DNA from: JAJXWB01 sp036796555
Lineage (GTDB): Bacteria; Pseudomonadota; Alphaproteobacteria; Rhizobiales; Beijerinckiaceae
Assembly: GCA_036796555.1 (NCBI GenBank)
Contig: DAIRCS010000021.1
Span: 1 to 37,278, forward strand
Reading direction: 5' to 3'
DNA length: 37,278 bases
In this document: positions 1 through 9,638 of the stretch, piece by piece
Numbering within the stretch: the stretch's first letter is position 1
Layout of the letters: each line of letters starts with the position of its first letter
Position numbers and translations under genes: made by a program
Notes under the pieces: generated by a model
Database searches by the model: none
What the model saw: the letters and a program-made list of their open reading frames with translations, nothing else
Told to the model about the DNA's origin: nothing

Positions 1-1289
<1,289 letters not shown>

Positions 1290-1293
1290 CGCG

Positions 1294-1809
1294 TCACTCG
1301 ATGACGACGAGGGTCTGGTCGTATTCGACGGGCTGCCCGTCCTCGACGAAAATGGCGGTGATCGTGCCGCCCTTGGGCGCCACGATCTCGTTGAACGTCT
1401 TCATCGCCTCGACCAGCAGCAGCTTGTCGCCGCTCTTCACGACCGAGCCGACCTCGACGAACGGGCTGGATTCGGGATTGGGCCGGCGATAGGCGGTGCC
1501 GACCATCGGCGATTTCACCGCGCCCGGATGGCTCGCGGGAGCTGCGGCCGGCGCCCCGGCGGACGCCACCGGCGCGGGCGCTGCGGCAGGCGCGGCGATC
1601 GTCACGGGCGCAGGCGCCGCCGCGGCGTATCGGGTCTCGCGCGCCACGCGGATGCGCAGGTCGCCCTTTTCGACCTCGATCTCGGTGAGGTCCGTTTCGG
1701 ACAGCAGGCCGGCCAGTTCCCGCACCAGGCCGGCGTCGACGCCGGAGGCGCCGGCGCGCGCCGTGGCGGCGGGTTTGGCGGCGGGTCTGGGGGCAGGCTT
1801 TTTCGTCAT
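1294..1809 (-). CDS. accB: Biotin carboxyl carrier protein of acetyl-CoA carboxylase
   Basis: A protein of 171 aa. The N-terminal part is a Lys/Pro/Ala-rich stretch and a small helical domain (VRELAGLLSETDLTEIEVE), followed by an Ala/Pro-rich flexible linker and a C-terminal biotinyl domain with the biotinylation motif EAMKT. The family consensus is EAMKM, and MKT is a common variant. It carries carboxybiotin between AccC and the carboxyltransferase. I place the start at MTKKPAPRP (1809) because the open frame upstream overlaps the end of aroQ and reads as non-AccB sequence. It lies 10 nt after the aroQ stop and 4 nt before accC, so aroQ-accB-accC forms a compact operon. Confidence 0.95.
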   Translation of the reverse strand: MTKKPAPRPAAKPAATARAGASGVDAGLVRELAGLLSETDLTEIEVEKGDLRIRVARETRYAAAAPAPVTIAAPAAAPAPVASAGAPAAAPASHPGAVKSPMVGTAYRRPNPESSPFVEVGSVVKSGDKLLLVEAMKTFNEIVAPKGGTITAIFVEDGQPVEYDQTLVVIE

Positions 1810-1819
1810 GGCGTCGGGC

Positions 1820-2251
1820 TCATTGCGATGGAAAAAGGGATTGCAGCGCGAGTTCGTAGGAACGCGCGCCAAATCCGAGAATGACGCCCTTGGCGACGGG
1901 CGAGATGTAGGAATGATGGCGGAAGGCTTCGCGGGCGTGCGTGTTGGAGAGGTGGACTTCGATCACCTCGGCCTTCGCGCCCCGGATCGCGTCGTGAAGC
2001 GCAATCGACGTATGCGTGTAGGCGCCTGCGTTGAGGATGACCGGCGCGCCGGCCTGGCCGGCCTCCTGGATCCAGCCGACAAGGTCGCCCTCGCTGTTGG
2101 ACTGCCGGAACACGATCTCCACGCCCTGTTTCGCGGCCAGCGCGCGCAGGCGCGCCTCGATGTCGGCCAGCGTCGCCGAGCCGTAGGTGGCCGGCTCGCG
2201 CATCCCCAGCAGGTTGAGATTGGGTCCGTTCAGAACGTAGACGGTCGACAT
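1820..2251 (-). CDS. aroQ: Type II 3-dehydroquinate dehydratase
   Basis: A protein of 143 aa, the usual length of the dodecameric type II dehydroquinase. It shows the family motifs in order: VLNGPNLNLLGMREPATYG (substrate lid with catalytic Arg/Tyr), LNAGAYTHTS (substrate-binding Asn and catalytic neighbourhood), EVHLSNTHAREAFRHHS (catalytic His) and the G-F-G-A-RSYELAL end. It converts 3-dehydroquinate to 3-dehydroshikimate in the shikimate pathway. It lies immediately upstream of accB, an arrangement common in proteobacteria. The 127 bp upstream hold a near-perfect GC-rich inverted repeat (around 2270 and 2318) that might end dsbA transcription, but it has no T tract. Confidence 0.97.
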   Translation of the reverse strand: MSTVYVLNGPNLNLLGMREPATYGSATLADIEARLRALAAKQGVEIVFRQSNSEGDLVGWIQEAGQAGAPVILNAGAYTHTSIALHDAIRGAKAEVIEVHLSNTHAREAFRHHSYISPVAKGVILGFGARSYELALQSLFPSQ

Positions 2252-2378
2252 CGAAGATTCCGGCGGGCGTGCGGGCCCGGGCCGGTGTTCTAGCCGTCTT
2301 GCTGCGGCAGGGAAAGGGCCGGGCCCGCGCCGCCCACGGCTTTGCGCGGCGGGCGCGGACGAGCGTCTCGCTACGTCC

Positions 2379-3152
2379 TCAGCCGCAGGACGTCTTTCCG
2401 CATTTGCGGAAATTGGCGATCTTGCTGTTCAGCTCGTCATACCCGACCGCGCCGACGATCACTTCCTTGCCCATGACCCACGAGGGCGTGCCGGTCAGCG
2501 CGAGCTTGTCGGCGACATGCATCACCTCCTCGTAGGCCGCGCGGATATCGGGGCTGTTCATGTCCTTTTCCAGCTTGCTCATGTCCACGCCGGCGTCGCG
2601 CGCGGCGGCCAGCGCCTGCTCCTTGCCGGCCTGGCCGCGGCCGCCGAGCAGCTTCTGGTGGAACGCCCAGAACCTGTCGCCCTGGATCTGCTTGCTGGTC
2701 GCCATGGCGACGCGCGCCGCCTCCACCGAGCCCGGGCCGAGCACCGGGAAGTCGCGCAGCAGGATGCGCAGGTCGGGATTGTCCTTGGCGAGCTTCGAAA
2801 GGTCGCCCAGCGCCTTTTTGCAATAGCCGCAATTATAGTCGAAGAACTCGACCAGCGTGATCTTGCCCTGAGGATTGCCGACGACGACCTGATATTTCGA
2901 ATCGAAAATCTGGTTTTTGACCGTCTCGATCGCCGTCTCGCGCTGCGCGGTTTCCTCGGCCTTCTGCCGCTTGTCGAGTTCGGCGATCGCCTCGCGCAAC
3001 ACTTCGGGGTTCTGCACGAGATAATCGTGCACGATTCTGCCGATCTCGGACTTCTGCGCGTCGTTGAACGATTGCGCGCGCGCCACGGGGGCTGCGGCGA
3101 GGGTCGCCGCTGCAAGGACGAGCGCGGCGGTCTTGGCGAGGAAACGTGGCAT
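2379..3152 (-). CDS. Periplasmic DsbA-family thiol:disulfide oxidoreductase
   Basis: A protein of 257 aa with a cleavable signal peptide (residues 1-26, MPRFLAKTAALVLAAATLAA then APVARAQ). A charged helical N-terminal segment (about 30-80) resembling Com1/DsbA-type leaders comes next, then a thioredoxin fold with the redox pair C108-G-Y-C111 (FFDYNCGYCKK). The cis-proline loop is seen as LTGTPSW near residue 220. It should act in the periplasm on secreted-protein cysteines. Whether it is an oxidase (DsbA) or isomerase/reductase cannot be told from sequence, so no symbol is given. It sits 88 nt downstream of the M48 protease gene, with a hairpin in the gap. Confidence 0.9.
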   Translation of the reverse strand: MPRFLAKTAALVLAAATLAAAPVARAQSFNDAQKSEIGRIVHDYLVQNPEVLREAIAELDKRQKAEETAQRETAIETVKNQIFDSKYQVVVGNPQGKITLVEFFDYNCGYCKKALGDLSKLAKDNPDLRILLRDFPVLGPGSVEAARVAMATSKQIQGDRFWAFHQKLLGGRGQAGKEQALAAARDAGVDMSKLEKDMNSPDIRAAYEEVMHVADKLALTGTPSWVMGKEVIVGAVGYDELNSKIANFRKCGKTSCG

Positions 3153-3173
3153 GGGTGCTCCGGGGGCCGAAAG

Positions 3174-3205
3174 GCGGTCCCGACCGTTCAGTCTGGACCG
3201 CTTTT
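3174..3205. terminator. Hairpin between M48 protease and dsbA-like gene
   Basis: The arms GCGGTCC (3174-3180) and GGACCGC (3195-3201) pair perfectly over 7 bp with a 14-nt loop. A TTTT run follows on the plus strand, and the minus strand has CTTT after the stem. It could attenuate read-through from the protease gene into the dsbA-like gene. The loop is long and the T tract on the relevant strand is short, so this is only a candidate. Confidence 0.35.
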
Positions 3206-3240
3206 ACTCACGAATGTCGCCGCTGTCATATCCGGCGAAA

Positions 3241-4638
3241 TCAGTCTAATTTAGGCGGCCTGTAATTCAGGATGTCGTCGGCCCGCAGCCAGCCGGGCGA
3301 GCCCTGCTTGAACTGGTCCTGCGCGCGCTTGGCCTGCGTGCGCGCCTCGACGTATTGGGCGGAAACGAACAGCGCCTGCGCCGAGGCGAGCTGCGAATTC
3401 GGGCGGTCGCCCAGATTGTCGTAGGCCATCGCCAGATACTGGAAGCCTTCCGACGAATCCGGATCGCGCTGCGTCGCCTTGCCGAGCACGCGGACCGCCT
3501 CCCTGTCGTTGGCCGTCCCGCCCGCGCCGACCAGGGCGTGGCCGAGCAGCACGGCGATCGGCGTGGCGCCGGGCGCCAGCGCGACGGCCTTGCGCAGATA
3601 GGGCAGGGCCGCCTGCGCGCGTCCGCTCTCCATCAGCGTCTGCCCCTTCAGTTCCTGAAAGTAGGGATTGGCCGGCTGCGTCGCGATCAGCCCGTCGATC
3701 GCCTGCAGGGCTTCGCCGAGCCGCCCGAACCGGTAGTTGGCGATGGCGCGCGCGTAGCGCGCCGGCAGCGAATTGTCGCTGATCGGATAGCGGCGCGCGA
3801 TCTCGGCCTGGTCGCCCATGAAGCCGAACAGTTTGGCGCGCATCATGTCGTGGCGCGCCTGCAGCGCGGGCGAATCCTTCTTGTCGAAATAGGGGCTCTC
3901 CCGCGCCACTTCCTGCAGCGCAGAGATGCGCTCGGCCGGCAGGGGGTGCGACAGAACATAGGGGTCGATGGAGGAGGTCTTGAACAGGGCGTCGTTGGCG
4001 AACCGCTCGAATGTGGTCAGCATGCCCTTCGCCGACTGGCCCGTCGCGGTCAGATATTTGACCGCGGCCCGGTCTGCCGCCTGTTCCTCGCCGCGCTGGT
4101 AGGACAGCAGCGAGCGGCGCACCAGTTCCTGCGGCCCGAGCAGGACGCCGGCCATGCCGGCCTGGTCCATGCCGACCTGCCCCTGTCGCGCGCCGCCGCG
4201 CGACGTCGAGACTTGCGCGGCCACCGCGCCGGCGCTGACCAGCATGCCGGCGATGGCCATGATCTGCGCGCGGGCGAGTTCCTGATGCAGCCGCACCAGA
4301 TGGCCGCCGGCGATATGGCCGCTTTCATGCGCCAGCACGCCGATGATCTCGTTCGGCGTCTTGGCCTCCATCAGCGCGCCGGTGTTGATGAATATCTTCT
4401 GCCCGTCCGCGACGAAGGCGTTGAAGCCGCGGTCGCCGACCAGAATGATCTTCGCCGCGCCGGTATTGATTCCCGCCGCGCGAAAGATCGGCGTCACGTA
4501 ATCGCGCAGGAGCTGCTCGGTTTCCGCGTCGCGGATGATGGAGACGCCCTCCGCCGCGGCGGGCGGCGCGGCGGCGGACAGCAGGGAAAGGGCCGTCAGG
4601 GCGGCGATGGCCGACCGGGGCTTTCGCGTCAGGGTCAT
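3241..4638 (-). CDS. M48-family zinc metalloprotease with C-terminal TPR repeats (BepA-like)
   Basis: A protein of 465 aa if started at MTLTRKPRS (4638). An in-frame start MARRSF at 4674, with TAGG just upstream, is nearly as good. The longer open frame is rejected because it runs into the aminotransferase gene on the other strand. A signal peptide ends near residue 29 (PPAAA/EG). The M48 catalytic motif is H104-ESG-H108, and a third zinc ligand Glu lies in QRGEEQAAD (about 184). The C-terminal half carries TPR-like helices (RYARAIANYRFGRLGEALQA, PYLRKAVALAPGATP). Homologues such as BepA/YfgC perform periplasmic quality control of outer-membrane assembly, and that role is inferred here. Confidence 0.92.
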   Translation of the reverse strand: MTLTRKPRSAIAALTALSLLSAAAPPAAAEGVSIIRDAETEQLLRDYVTPIFRAAGINTGAAKIILVGDRGFNAFVADGQKIFINTGALMEAKTPNEIIGVLAHESGHIAGGHLVRLHQELARAQIMAIAGMLVSAGAVAAQVSTSRGGARQGQVGMDQAGMAGVLLGPQELVRRSLLSYQRGEEQAADRAAVKYLTATGQSAKGMLTTFERFANDALFKTSSIDPYVLSHPLPAERISALQEVARESPYFDKKDSPALQARHDMMRAKLFGFMGDQAEIARRYPISDNSLPARYARAIANYRFGRLGEALQAIDGLIATQPANPYFQELKGQTLMESGRAQAALPYLRKAVALAPGATPIAVLLGHALVGAGGTANDREAVRVLGKATQRDPDSSEGFQYLAMAYDNLGDRPNSQLASAQALFVSAQYVEARTQAKRAQDQFKQGSPGWLRADDILNYRPPKLD

Positions 4639-4759
4639 CAGGCGTTCGAAACGGGCGAATGATCGTCGCGCCATCCTATCGGCCGCAAAAGCGGCCGGAA
4701 ATAGGCCGGCTTTGGCCGCCCGCCGCCCGCCTGCTATGAGGCGCGCCGAAGGAGCCCTC

Positions 4760-5938
4760 ATGGACCGCCGCACAGCCCGTCTCACGCCCTCCCGCCGCAG
4801 CGCTGTCGAGCCGTTTCTGGCCATGGACGTGCTGCGCGAGGCGGGCGCGCTGGAGGCGCAGGGCAGGCGCATCGTGCATCTGGAGGTCGGCGAGCCCGGC
4901 GCCCCGCCGCCCGCGCCCGTCCGCGCCGCCGCCATCGCCGCCCTGCAGGGCGGCCGGATCGGCTATACGGACGCGCTCGGCCGCACGAGCTTGCGCGCGC
5001 GAATCGCGCGCCACTACGGCGAGACCTATAACGTCGACGTCGCCCCGCAGCGCGTGGTCGTCACCACGGGCTCGTCCGGCGGCTTCATCCTGAGCTTTCT
5101 CGCCCTGTTCGACGCCGGCGACCGGGTGGCCGTCGCCGCGCCCGGCTATCCCGCCTACGTCAACATTCTCGAGGCGCTCGGCTGCGTCTGCGTCCCGCTC
5201 GAAACGACGGCGGCGACACGCCATGCGGTGACGGCGCGGATGATCGAAGACGCGCATCATGAAAAGCCGCTCAAGGGCGTGCTGCTGATGAGCCCGGCCA
5301 ATCCCTCGGGCGTGATGATGACGGACGCGGCCCTGCGCGAGGTCTGCGAGACCTGCGACCGGCTCGGCATCGCCTTCATCTCCGACGAGATCTACCATGG
5401 CCTGACCTACGAGCGGCCGGCCGAGACCGCGCTGAAATTCAGCGACGAGGCGGTCGTCGTGAACTCCTTCTCGAAATATTATTGCATGACCGGCTGGCGC
5501 GTCGGCTGGCTCGTGGTCCCGGAAGAGCTGGTGCGGCCGGTCGAGCGCCTGCAGCAATCGCTGGCGATTTCCGTGCCGTTCCTGAGCCAGGTCGCGGCCG
5601 AAGCCGCCTTCGACGCGCGCGACGAACTGGAGGCGGTGAAGGCGGGCTACGCGCGCAATCGCGCGGCGCTGATGGCGGCGCTGCCGCGGATGGGCGTGAC
5701 CGATTTCCATCCGCCGGACGGGGCCTTCTACATCTATGCGGACATCGGTCGCTTCACCAACGATTCGCTCGATTTCTCCAAGCGGCTGCTGGAGGAAGCG
5801 GGCGTCGCCGCGACGCCGGGCGTCGACTTCGACCGCGCGCGCGGCCATCGCACACTGCGCCTGTCCTATGCAGGGTCCGAAGCCGACGTCGCCGAAGCGA
5901 TCGGGCGCATGGCGGATTGGCTGAAGGGCAGGGGATAG
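4760..5938 (+). CDS. PLP-dependent class I/II aminotransferase
   Basis: A protein of 392 aa starting at MDRRTARLTP, preceded by an excellent Shine-Dalgarno (AAGGAG, 6 nt before the ATG). Fold-type I landmarks are all present: N181 in SPANPSG, D209 in ISDEIYHG, the Schiff-base lysine K239 in NSFSKYYCMTGWR, and R247. The closest family is aspartate aminotransferase-like (AAT class I) with a GDRVAVAAPGYPAY substrate-side motif. The exact amino donor is not predictable. It is divergent from the M48 protease gene, with 121 bp between the chosen starts, and convergent with the LssY-domain gene. The longer frame upstream overlaps the protease gene antisense and is not used. Confidence 0.93.
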   Translation: MDRRTARLTPSRRSAVEPFLAMDVLREAGALEAQGRRIVHLEVGEPGAPPPAPVRAAAIAALQGGRIGYTDALGRTSLRARIARHYGETYNVDVAPQRVVVTTGSSGGFILSFLALFDAGDRVAVAAPGYPAYVNILEALGCVCVPLETTAATRHAVTARMIEDAHHEKPLKGVLLMSPANPSGVMMTDAALREVCETCDRLGIAFISDEIYHGLTYERPAETALKFSDEAVVVNSFSKYYCMTGWRVGWLVVPEELVRPVERLQQSLAISVPFLSQVAAEAAFDARDELEAVKAGYARNRAALMAALPRMGVTDFHPPDGAFYIYADIGRFTNDSLDFSKRLLEEAGVAATPGVDFDRARGHRTLRLSYAGSEADVAEAIGRMADWLKGRG

Positions 5939-5991
5939 GGCGGCGTTGCGCCTGTTCGGGGGAGCGGAGAAACCTTCACGGCGCCGACAAG

Positions 5992-6849
5992 CTACGACGC
6001 CATCGCCCCCATCACGCGCCGCAGCGCGGACCAGATCGCGTCCTTGAAGCGCCTTTGCCACGGATCGCCCGCGCGCGCGGGCGTCTTGTCGGCGCGTTCC
6101 CGGCAATCGGGCGACAGCACGACCACCGCCGCCTCGCCGTCGGTGAAATAACGGTCGCCGCCGCCGTTGCGGCCGTCGAGCGTCGGGCCGACGCCGGCGA
6201 TCTCGTAGAGATTTTCGACCATGCCGGCGCTGGCGAGCTGCTCGGCGACGAAAGCGCGCTCCGCATCCACGTTCGGCGCGATGTGATGCGTCACCTGCAG
6301 CGTGTAGTGGCTGAAGCCGACGCCGCGATCGAACGAGGCCGAGCCGAGCCACGAAGGCCTCTGCCCGTCGTCCGATTGAGCCACGCGCCACAGGCGGATG
6401 TGATGACGCCGGTCCGCGCTGCCGCCCTCGCTCTTCTCGAAGGCGAGGTCTTCGCGCCGCCCGTCGTAATAGAGCGGGCTGACCGGAGCCGCCGGATAGG
6501 GACGGCGCAGGGCGACGCTGCCGACGATGCGCAGCGCCGTGTCGAGCGTCGTCGGATTGGCGGCGGACCAGCCGGCGGCGTTGAAGGCGCACACCACGTC
6601 GCTTTCCGAGCCGACGATGCCGAAATTGATGGGATCGCCGGGAATGTCGGCCGAGGTGCGCGTGACCATCGCGCGGCCGGCCAGGCCGCTCTTGTCCTCG
6701 TGACGCCAGAAAACGGGCAGGGCGAGATAGGCGAGCCCCGCCCAGAGAATGAGTCCAAGGCCGATCGCGCGCGCTATGCGGCTCCGGCGGTCGCGCCAAT
6801 GCGCAGGGGGTGTTGAGCCCATGCTCTGACGCTCTATCTGTGCGTCCAT
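5992..6849 (-). CDS. LssY C-terminal-domain membrane-anchored protein
   Basis: A protein of 285 aa from MDAQIERQSMGS (6849); in-frame alternatives are at 6870 and 6822. One transmembrane segment lies at about residues 28-46 (IGLGLILWAGLAYLALPVFW). The remainder matches what I recognise as the LssY C-terminal domain: GRAMVTRTSADIPGDPINFG, SESDVVCAFNAAGW, RIVGSVALRRPYPAAPVSPL, YDGRREDLAFEKSEGGSADR and RRHHIRLW. The domain is named from the Legionella lss locus and its function is unknown. In many proteins it is fused to DedA or PAP2 phosphatase domains, and here it stands alone. The frame stays open far upstream but that part is antisense to the reductase gene. Confidence 0.85.
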   Translation of the reverse strand: MDAQIERQSMGSTPPAHWRDRRSRIARAIGLGLILWAGLAYLALPVFWRHEDKSGLAGRAMVTRTSADIPGDPINFGIVGSESDVVCAFNAAGWSAANPTTLDTALRIVGSVALRRPYPAAPVSPLYYDGRREDLAFEKSEGGSADRRHHIRLWRVAQSDDGQRPSWLGSASFDRGVGFSHYTLQVTHHIAPNVDAERAFVAEQLASAGMVENLYEIAGVGPTLDGRNGGGDRYFTDGEAAVVVLSPDCRERADKTPARAGDPWQRRFKDAIWSALRRVMGAMAS

Positions 6850-6894
6850 CTCGCGGCTATCCTGCCGCATCTCCCCCGAAACCGGAAACTCCGC

Positions 6895-7962
6895 ATGACC
6901 TCGATGTTCGATCCGATCGCGCTCGGCGCGATCAACCTGCCCAACCGCATCGTCATGGCGCCGCTGACGCGCAATCGCGCCACCATGCCCGGCCGCGTCC
7001 CGAACGCGCTGATGCGCGATTATTACGCCCAGCGCGCCTCCGCCGGCCTCATCATCACCGAGGCGACCTCCGTCTCGCCGCAGGGCGTCGGCTATCCCGC
7101 GACGCCCGGCTGCTGGTCGGACGAGCAGACCGCCGGCTGGAAGCAGGTCGTCGAGGGCGTGCACGCCGCCGGCGGCCGCATCATGATGCAGATCTGGCAC
7201 GTCGGGCGCATCTCCGATCCGCAATATCACGACGGTCAGCCGCCGGTCGCGCCGAGCGCGATCGCTGCGCAGGGCCACGTGAGCCTGTTGCGTCCCAAGC
7301 GGGATCTGCCCGTGCCGCGCGCGCTCGAGACGGACGAGATCGCGGGCGTCGTCGCCGCCTACAAGCGCGGCGCGGAGAATGCGAAGAAGGCCGGCTTCGA
7401 CGGCGTCGAAATCCACGGCGCCAACGGCTATCTGATCGACCAGTTCCTGCAGGACGGCTCCAACAAGCGCACCGACCGCTACGGCGGCTCGATCGAGAAT
7501 CGCGCGCGCCTCATGCTCGAGGTCGCCGACGCCTGCATCGACGTCTGGGGCGCGAACCGCGTCGGCATGCATGTCGCCCCGCGCTGCGACGCGCATTCGA
7601 TGGGCGACAGCGATCCGGCCAAGACCTTCGGCTATGTCGCGAGCGAACTCGGCAGGCGCAAAATCGCCTTCATGTTCGCGCGCGAATCCCTGAAGGAGCC
7701 GCGCCTCGGCCCGCAATTGCGCAAGGCCTTCGGCGGCCCCTGGATCGCCAACGAGGGCCTCACGCGGGAGACTGCGGCCGACGTGCTGGCGAACGACGAG
7801 GCGGACGCCGTCTCCTTCGGCAAGGATTTCATTTCCAATCCCGATCTCGTCGAACGCCTCAAGCGGAATGCGACGCTGAACGCCTGGGACATGGCGACCT
7901 TCTATTCGGAAGGCCCGGTGGGCTACACGGATTACCCGGCGCTGGAGAAGGTCCCGGCCTGA
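6895..7962 (+). CDS. Old-yellow-enzyme family FMN-dependent ene-reductase (NemA-like)
   Basis: A protein of 355 aa, the normal OYE length. The N-terminal strand FDPIALGAINLPNRIVMAPL provides FMN contacts. IMMQIWHVGR and the catalytic/substrate pair H174/N177 in EIHGANGYLIDQFL are intact, followed by KRTDRYGGSIENR and the phosphate-binding AVSFGKDFISNPDLV end. Members reduce activated C=C bonds (N-ethylmaleimide, nitro-esters, enals) with NAD(P)H, and the physiological substrate is unknown. It starts 45 bp from the divergent LssY-domain gene, so the two must share or overlap promoters. The next start, M4 at 6904, is possible. Confidence 0.94.
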   Translation: MTSMFDPIALGAINLPNRIVMAPLTRNRATMPGRVPNALMRDYYAQRASAGLIITEATSVSPQGVGYPATPGCWSDEQTAGWKQVVEGVHAAGGRIMMQIWHVGRISDPQYHDGQPPVAPSAIAAQGHVSLLRPKRDLPVPRALETDEIAGVVAAYKRGAENAKKAGFDGVEIHGANGYLIDQFLQDGSNKRTDRYGGSIENRARLMLEVADACIDVWGANRVGMHVAPRCDAHSMGDSDPAKTFGYVASELGRRKIAFMFARESLKEPRLGPQLRKAFGGPWIANEGLTRETAADVLANDEADAVSFGKDFISNPDLVERLKRNATLNAWDMATFYSEGPVGYTDYPALEKVPA

Positions 7963-8022
7963 CCCGAGCGTCATCCCTGACGACCGAACTCGATCAGGAC
8001 CCGGAATTGGCGATTGCGGCCT

Positions 8023-8116
8023 CTGGATCCCGGCTCTTCGCTGCGCTTCGGCCGGGATGACAGGGGAGGTGCAACGACTGTCATCCCGGACGGCCGAAGG
8101 CCGATCCGGGATCCAG
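8023..8116. repeat. Composite palindromic intergenic repeat (BIME-like)
   Basis: Two inverted units face each other. CTGGATCCCGG (8023-8033) begins and CCGGGATGACA (8052-8062) ends the first. TGTCATCCCGG (8079-8089) begins and CCGGGATCCAG (8106-8116) ends the second. Each unit is itself a hairpin, and the outer ends are also inverted copies of one another. Repeats of this type are scattered between genes in many Hyphomicrobiales genomes. It lies in the convergent gap between the reductase and the carotenoid oxygenase and may serve as a bidirectional transcript end. Confidence 0.8.
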
Positions 8117-8143
8117 CCCTTGCGGTTGCGGCTACTCGTCGCC

Positions 8144-9577
8144 TCAGGCGCGCATGTCGGCGCTGGCGACCCAATTGCCGTGGAATCCCGGCGGCACGCG
8201 ATGGGGAATGCGCACGCGCGCAACCGGCGCGTCCTCGAAACGCGTCGCGTCGATGATGACGAGTTCGGTCGTCTCATCGTTCATGTCGACGACGAGGCCG
8301 ATCAGCCAGCCGTCGCCCTCGGCCGCGTCGTCGCTGCGCGGCGCGAACACGAATTCGCCGGGATGATGGTTCGCGCCGAAGTCGTGGACCTCGCGCTTGC
8401 CCGTTTCCAGATCGTGCTTGAAGAGCTGCGTCCGCGCGATGGCGAAATCGCCGTCGGGCAGCGCCATGGTGAAGGCGTAGCGGTAGGGCTGGCCGAAACG
8501 CCGCTCGTCGGGCCGCGGGAATTCCTGCGGCGTCGCGTCGATCGTGCGCACGTCGATCGTCTTCGCGCGGGGGTTGATCGTCCAGCGCTGCAGGCCGAGG
8601 CTGCGGCCGTTCGGCCCGCCCGTCTCCTCCGCGAACATCGTCTCGTAGACGCAGGCGTCGAGCACGACGTCGCCGTTGGGCGCGTCATAGGCGTTGGCGA
8701 CATGGAAGATGTAGACCGGCGGGCAGTCGATCCAGACGATCTCGTCCGCGCGGCCCGCGCGCGGCAACAGGCCGACACGCGCCCTGTGCTCCGGGTTCCA
8801 ACGATAGGGGAACCTGTGGCCGGCGAGCAGCGCCTTCGTCGAGAAAGTGACCGGGAGGTCGAGAATGATCGCGTATCGTTTCGTGATCGCGCAATCGTGG
8901 ATGGAGGGGCCGTGCTCGACCTTGATCGGCAGTTCGCGCGTCACGCGGCCTTCGGGAGAAACGACGACGTGGCGGATCGTCGTCATGTCCGGGCCTTCGT
9001 AGCAGATGCCGTGGAACTCGCCGGTCAGCGGATCGCGGTGCGGATGGGCGGTGAAACTGCCGTTCAGCGTGTCGCCGAAGCGCTCGTAGGCCTGATCCTC
9101 GAGCGTGTCGCCGAGCGACACCGGATAGCTGCCGGCCTCGACCAGCGCCCAGGCGCGGCCGGCGATGCCGACGACATTGGTGTTCACCGTGTCGAAGATG
9201 TGGCGGGGGCCCGGCGCCGCCGGAAGACCCGTGGCCGCGGCGACCGCGTTCGACCTGATCCAGCGATTGCGATACCAGAGCGCCTTCCCGTCGCGCAGGG
9301 CCAGGCCGTGCACCATCCCGTCGCCCGCAAACCAGTGATAGCCCTTGGGGTCCGGCTTGGCCGGATTGGGGCCGATGCGCAGGTAGCGCCCGTCGAGCTC
9401 GCGGGGGATGGCGCCGACGACGTCGAGTTCCTCGAGCGTCAGCTCCTGCTTCATCGGCTCGTGAATGGCGTCGAGATAGGCGCTGCTTTCGTCGGGCAGG
9501 CGCGCGCGGTTGAAGCTGGCGACGGCCTCCACGCCCTTGGCCACGGTCTCGCGGACGAAGCTCTCGATTTTCGACAT
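8144..9577 (-). CDS. Carotenoid oxygenase (RPE65/apocarotenoid dioxygenase family)
   Basis: A protein of 477 aa starting at MSKIESF (9577) with a strong Shine-Dalgarno (GGGAGG). The four histidines that hold the catalytic Fe(II) are seen at H178 (TAHPH), H227 (EHGPSIHDCA), H292 (VYIFHVANAYD) and H466 (PPGFHGNW, near the C-terminus). Also typical are LRIGPNP and HWFAGDGMVHG near the N-terminus. The family cleaves double bonds of carotenoids, apocarotenoids or stilbenes with O2. No carotenoid biosynthesis genes are nearby, so a lignostilbene- or apocarotenoid-like substrate is an open choice. Its promoter region is shared with a divergent TetR regulator, which probably controls it. Confidence 0.93.
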   Translation of the reverse strand: MSKIESFVRETVAKGVEAVASFNRARLPDESSAYLDAIHEPMKQELTLEELDVVGAIPRELDGRYLRIGPNPAKPDPKGYHWFAGDGMVHGLALRDGKALWYRNRWIRSNAVAAATGLPAAPGPRHIFDTVNTNVVGIAGRAWALVEAGSYPVSLGDTLEDQAYERFGDTLNGSFTAHPHRDPLTGEFHGICYEGPDMTTIRHVVVSPEGRVTRELPIKVEHGPSIHDCAITKRYAIILDLPVTFSTKALLAGHRFPYRWNPEHRARVGLLPRAGRADEIVWIDCPPVYIFHVANAYDAPNGDVVLDACVYETMFAEETGGPNGRSLGLQRWTINPRAKTIDVRTIDATPQEFPRPDERRFGQPYRYAFTMALPDGDFAIARTQLFKHDLETGKREVHDFGANHHPGEFVFAPRSDDAAEGDGWLIGLVVDMNDETTELVIIDATRFEDAPVARVRIPHRVPPGFHGNWVASADMRA

Positions 9578-9593
9578 GAACGGCCTCCCTCGA

Positions 9594-9638
9594 ATGTTGA
9601 TCGTATTAACATACAGCAAATGATAACACTGTCAACAT
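9594..9638. promoter_or_regulatory. Divergent promoter with two operator-like dyads (carotenoid oxygenase / TetR)
   Basis: Two 19-bp imperfect dyads, ATGTTGATCGTATTAACAT (9594-9612) and ATGATAACACTGTCAACAT (9620-9638), are centred 26 bp apart and each match their own reverse complement at 14 of 19 positions. On the minus strand a promoter TTGACA (9630-9635) - 16 bp - TATGTT (9608-9613) is covered by both dyads. The second dyad includes the first two bases of the tetR start codon. This layout is what an autoregulating TetR repressor would use. Confidence 0.65.

Noticed and set aside
6850..8277. Long upstream extension of the LssY-domain frame
   Set aside because: The extension is antisense to the old-yellow-enzyme gene, whose motifs are complete; it crosses the intergenic palindrome as well.
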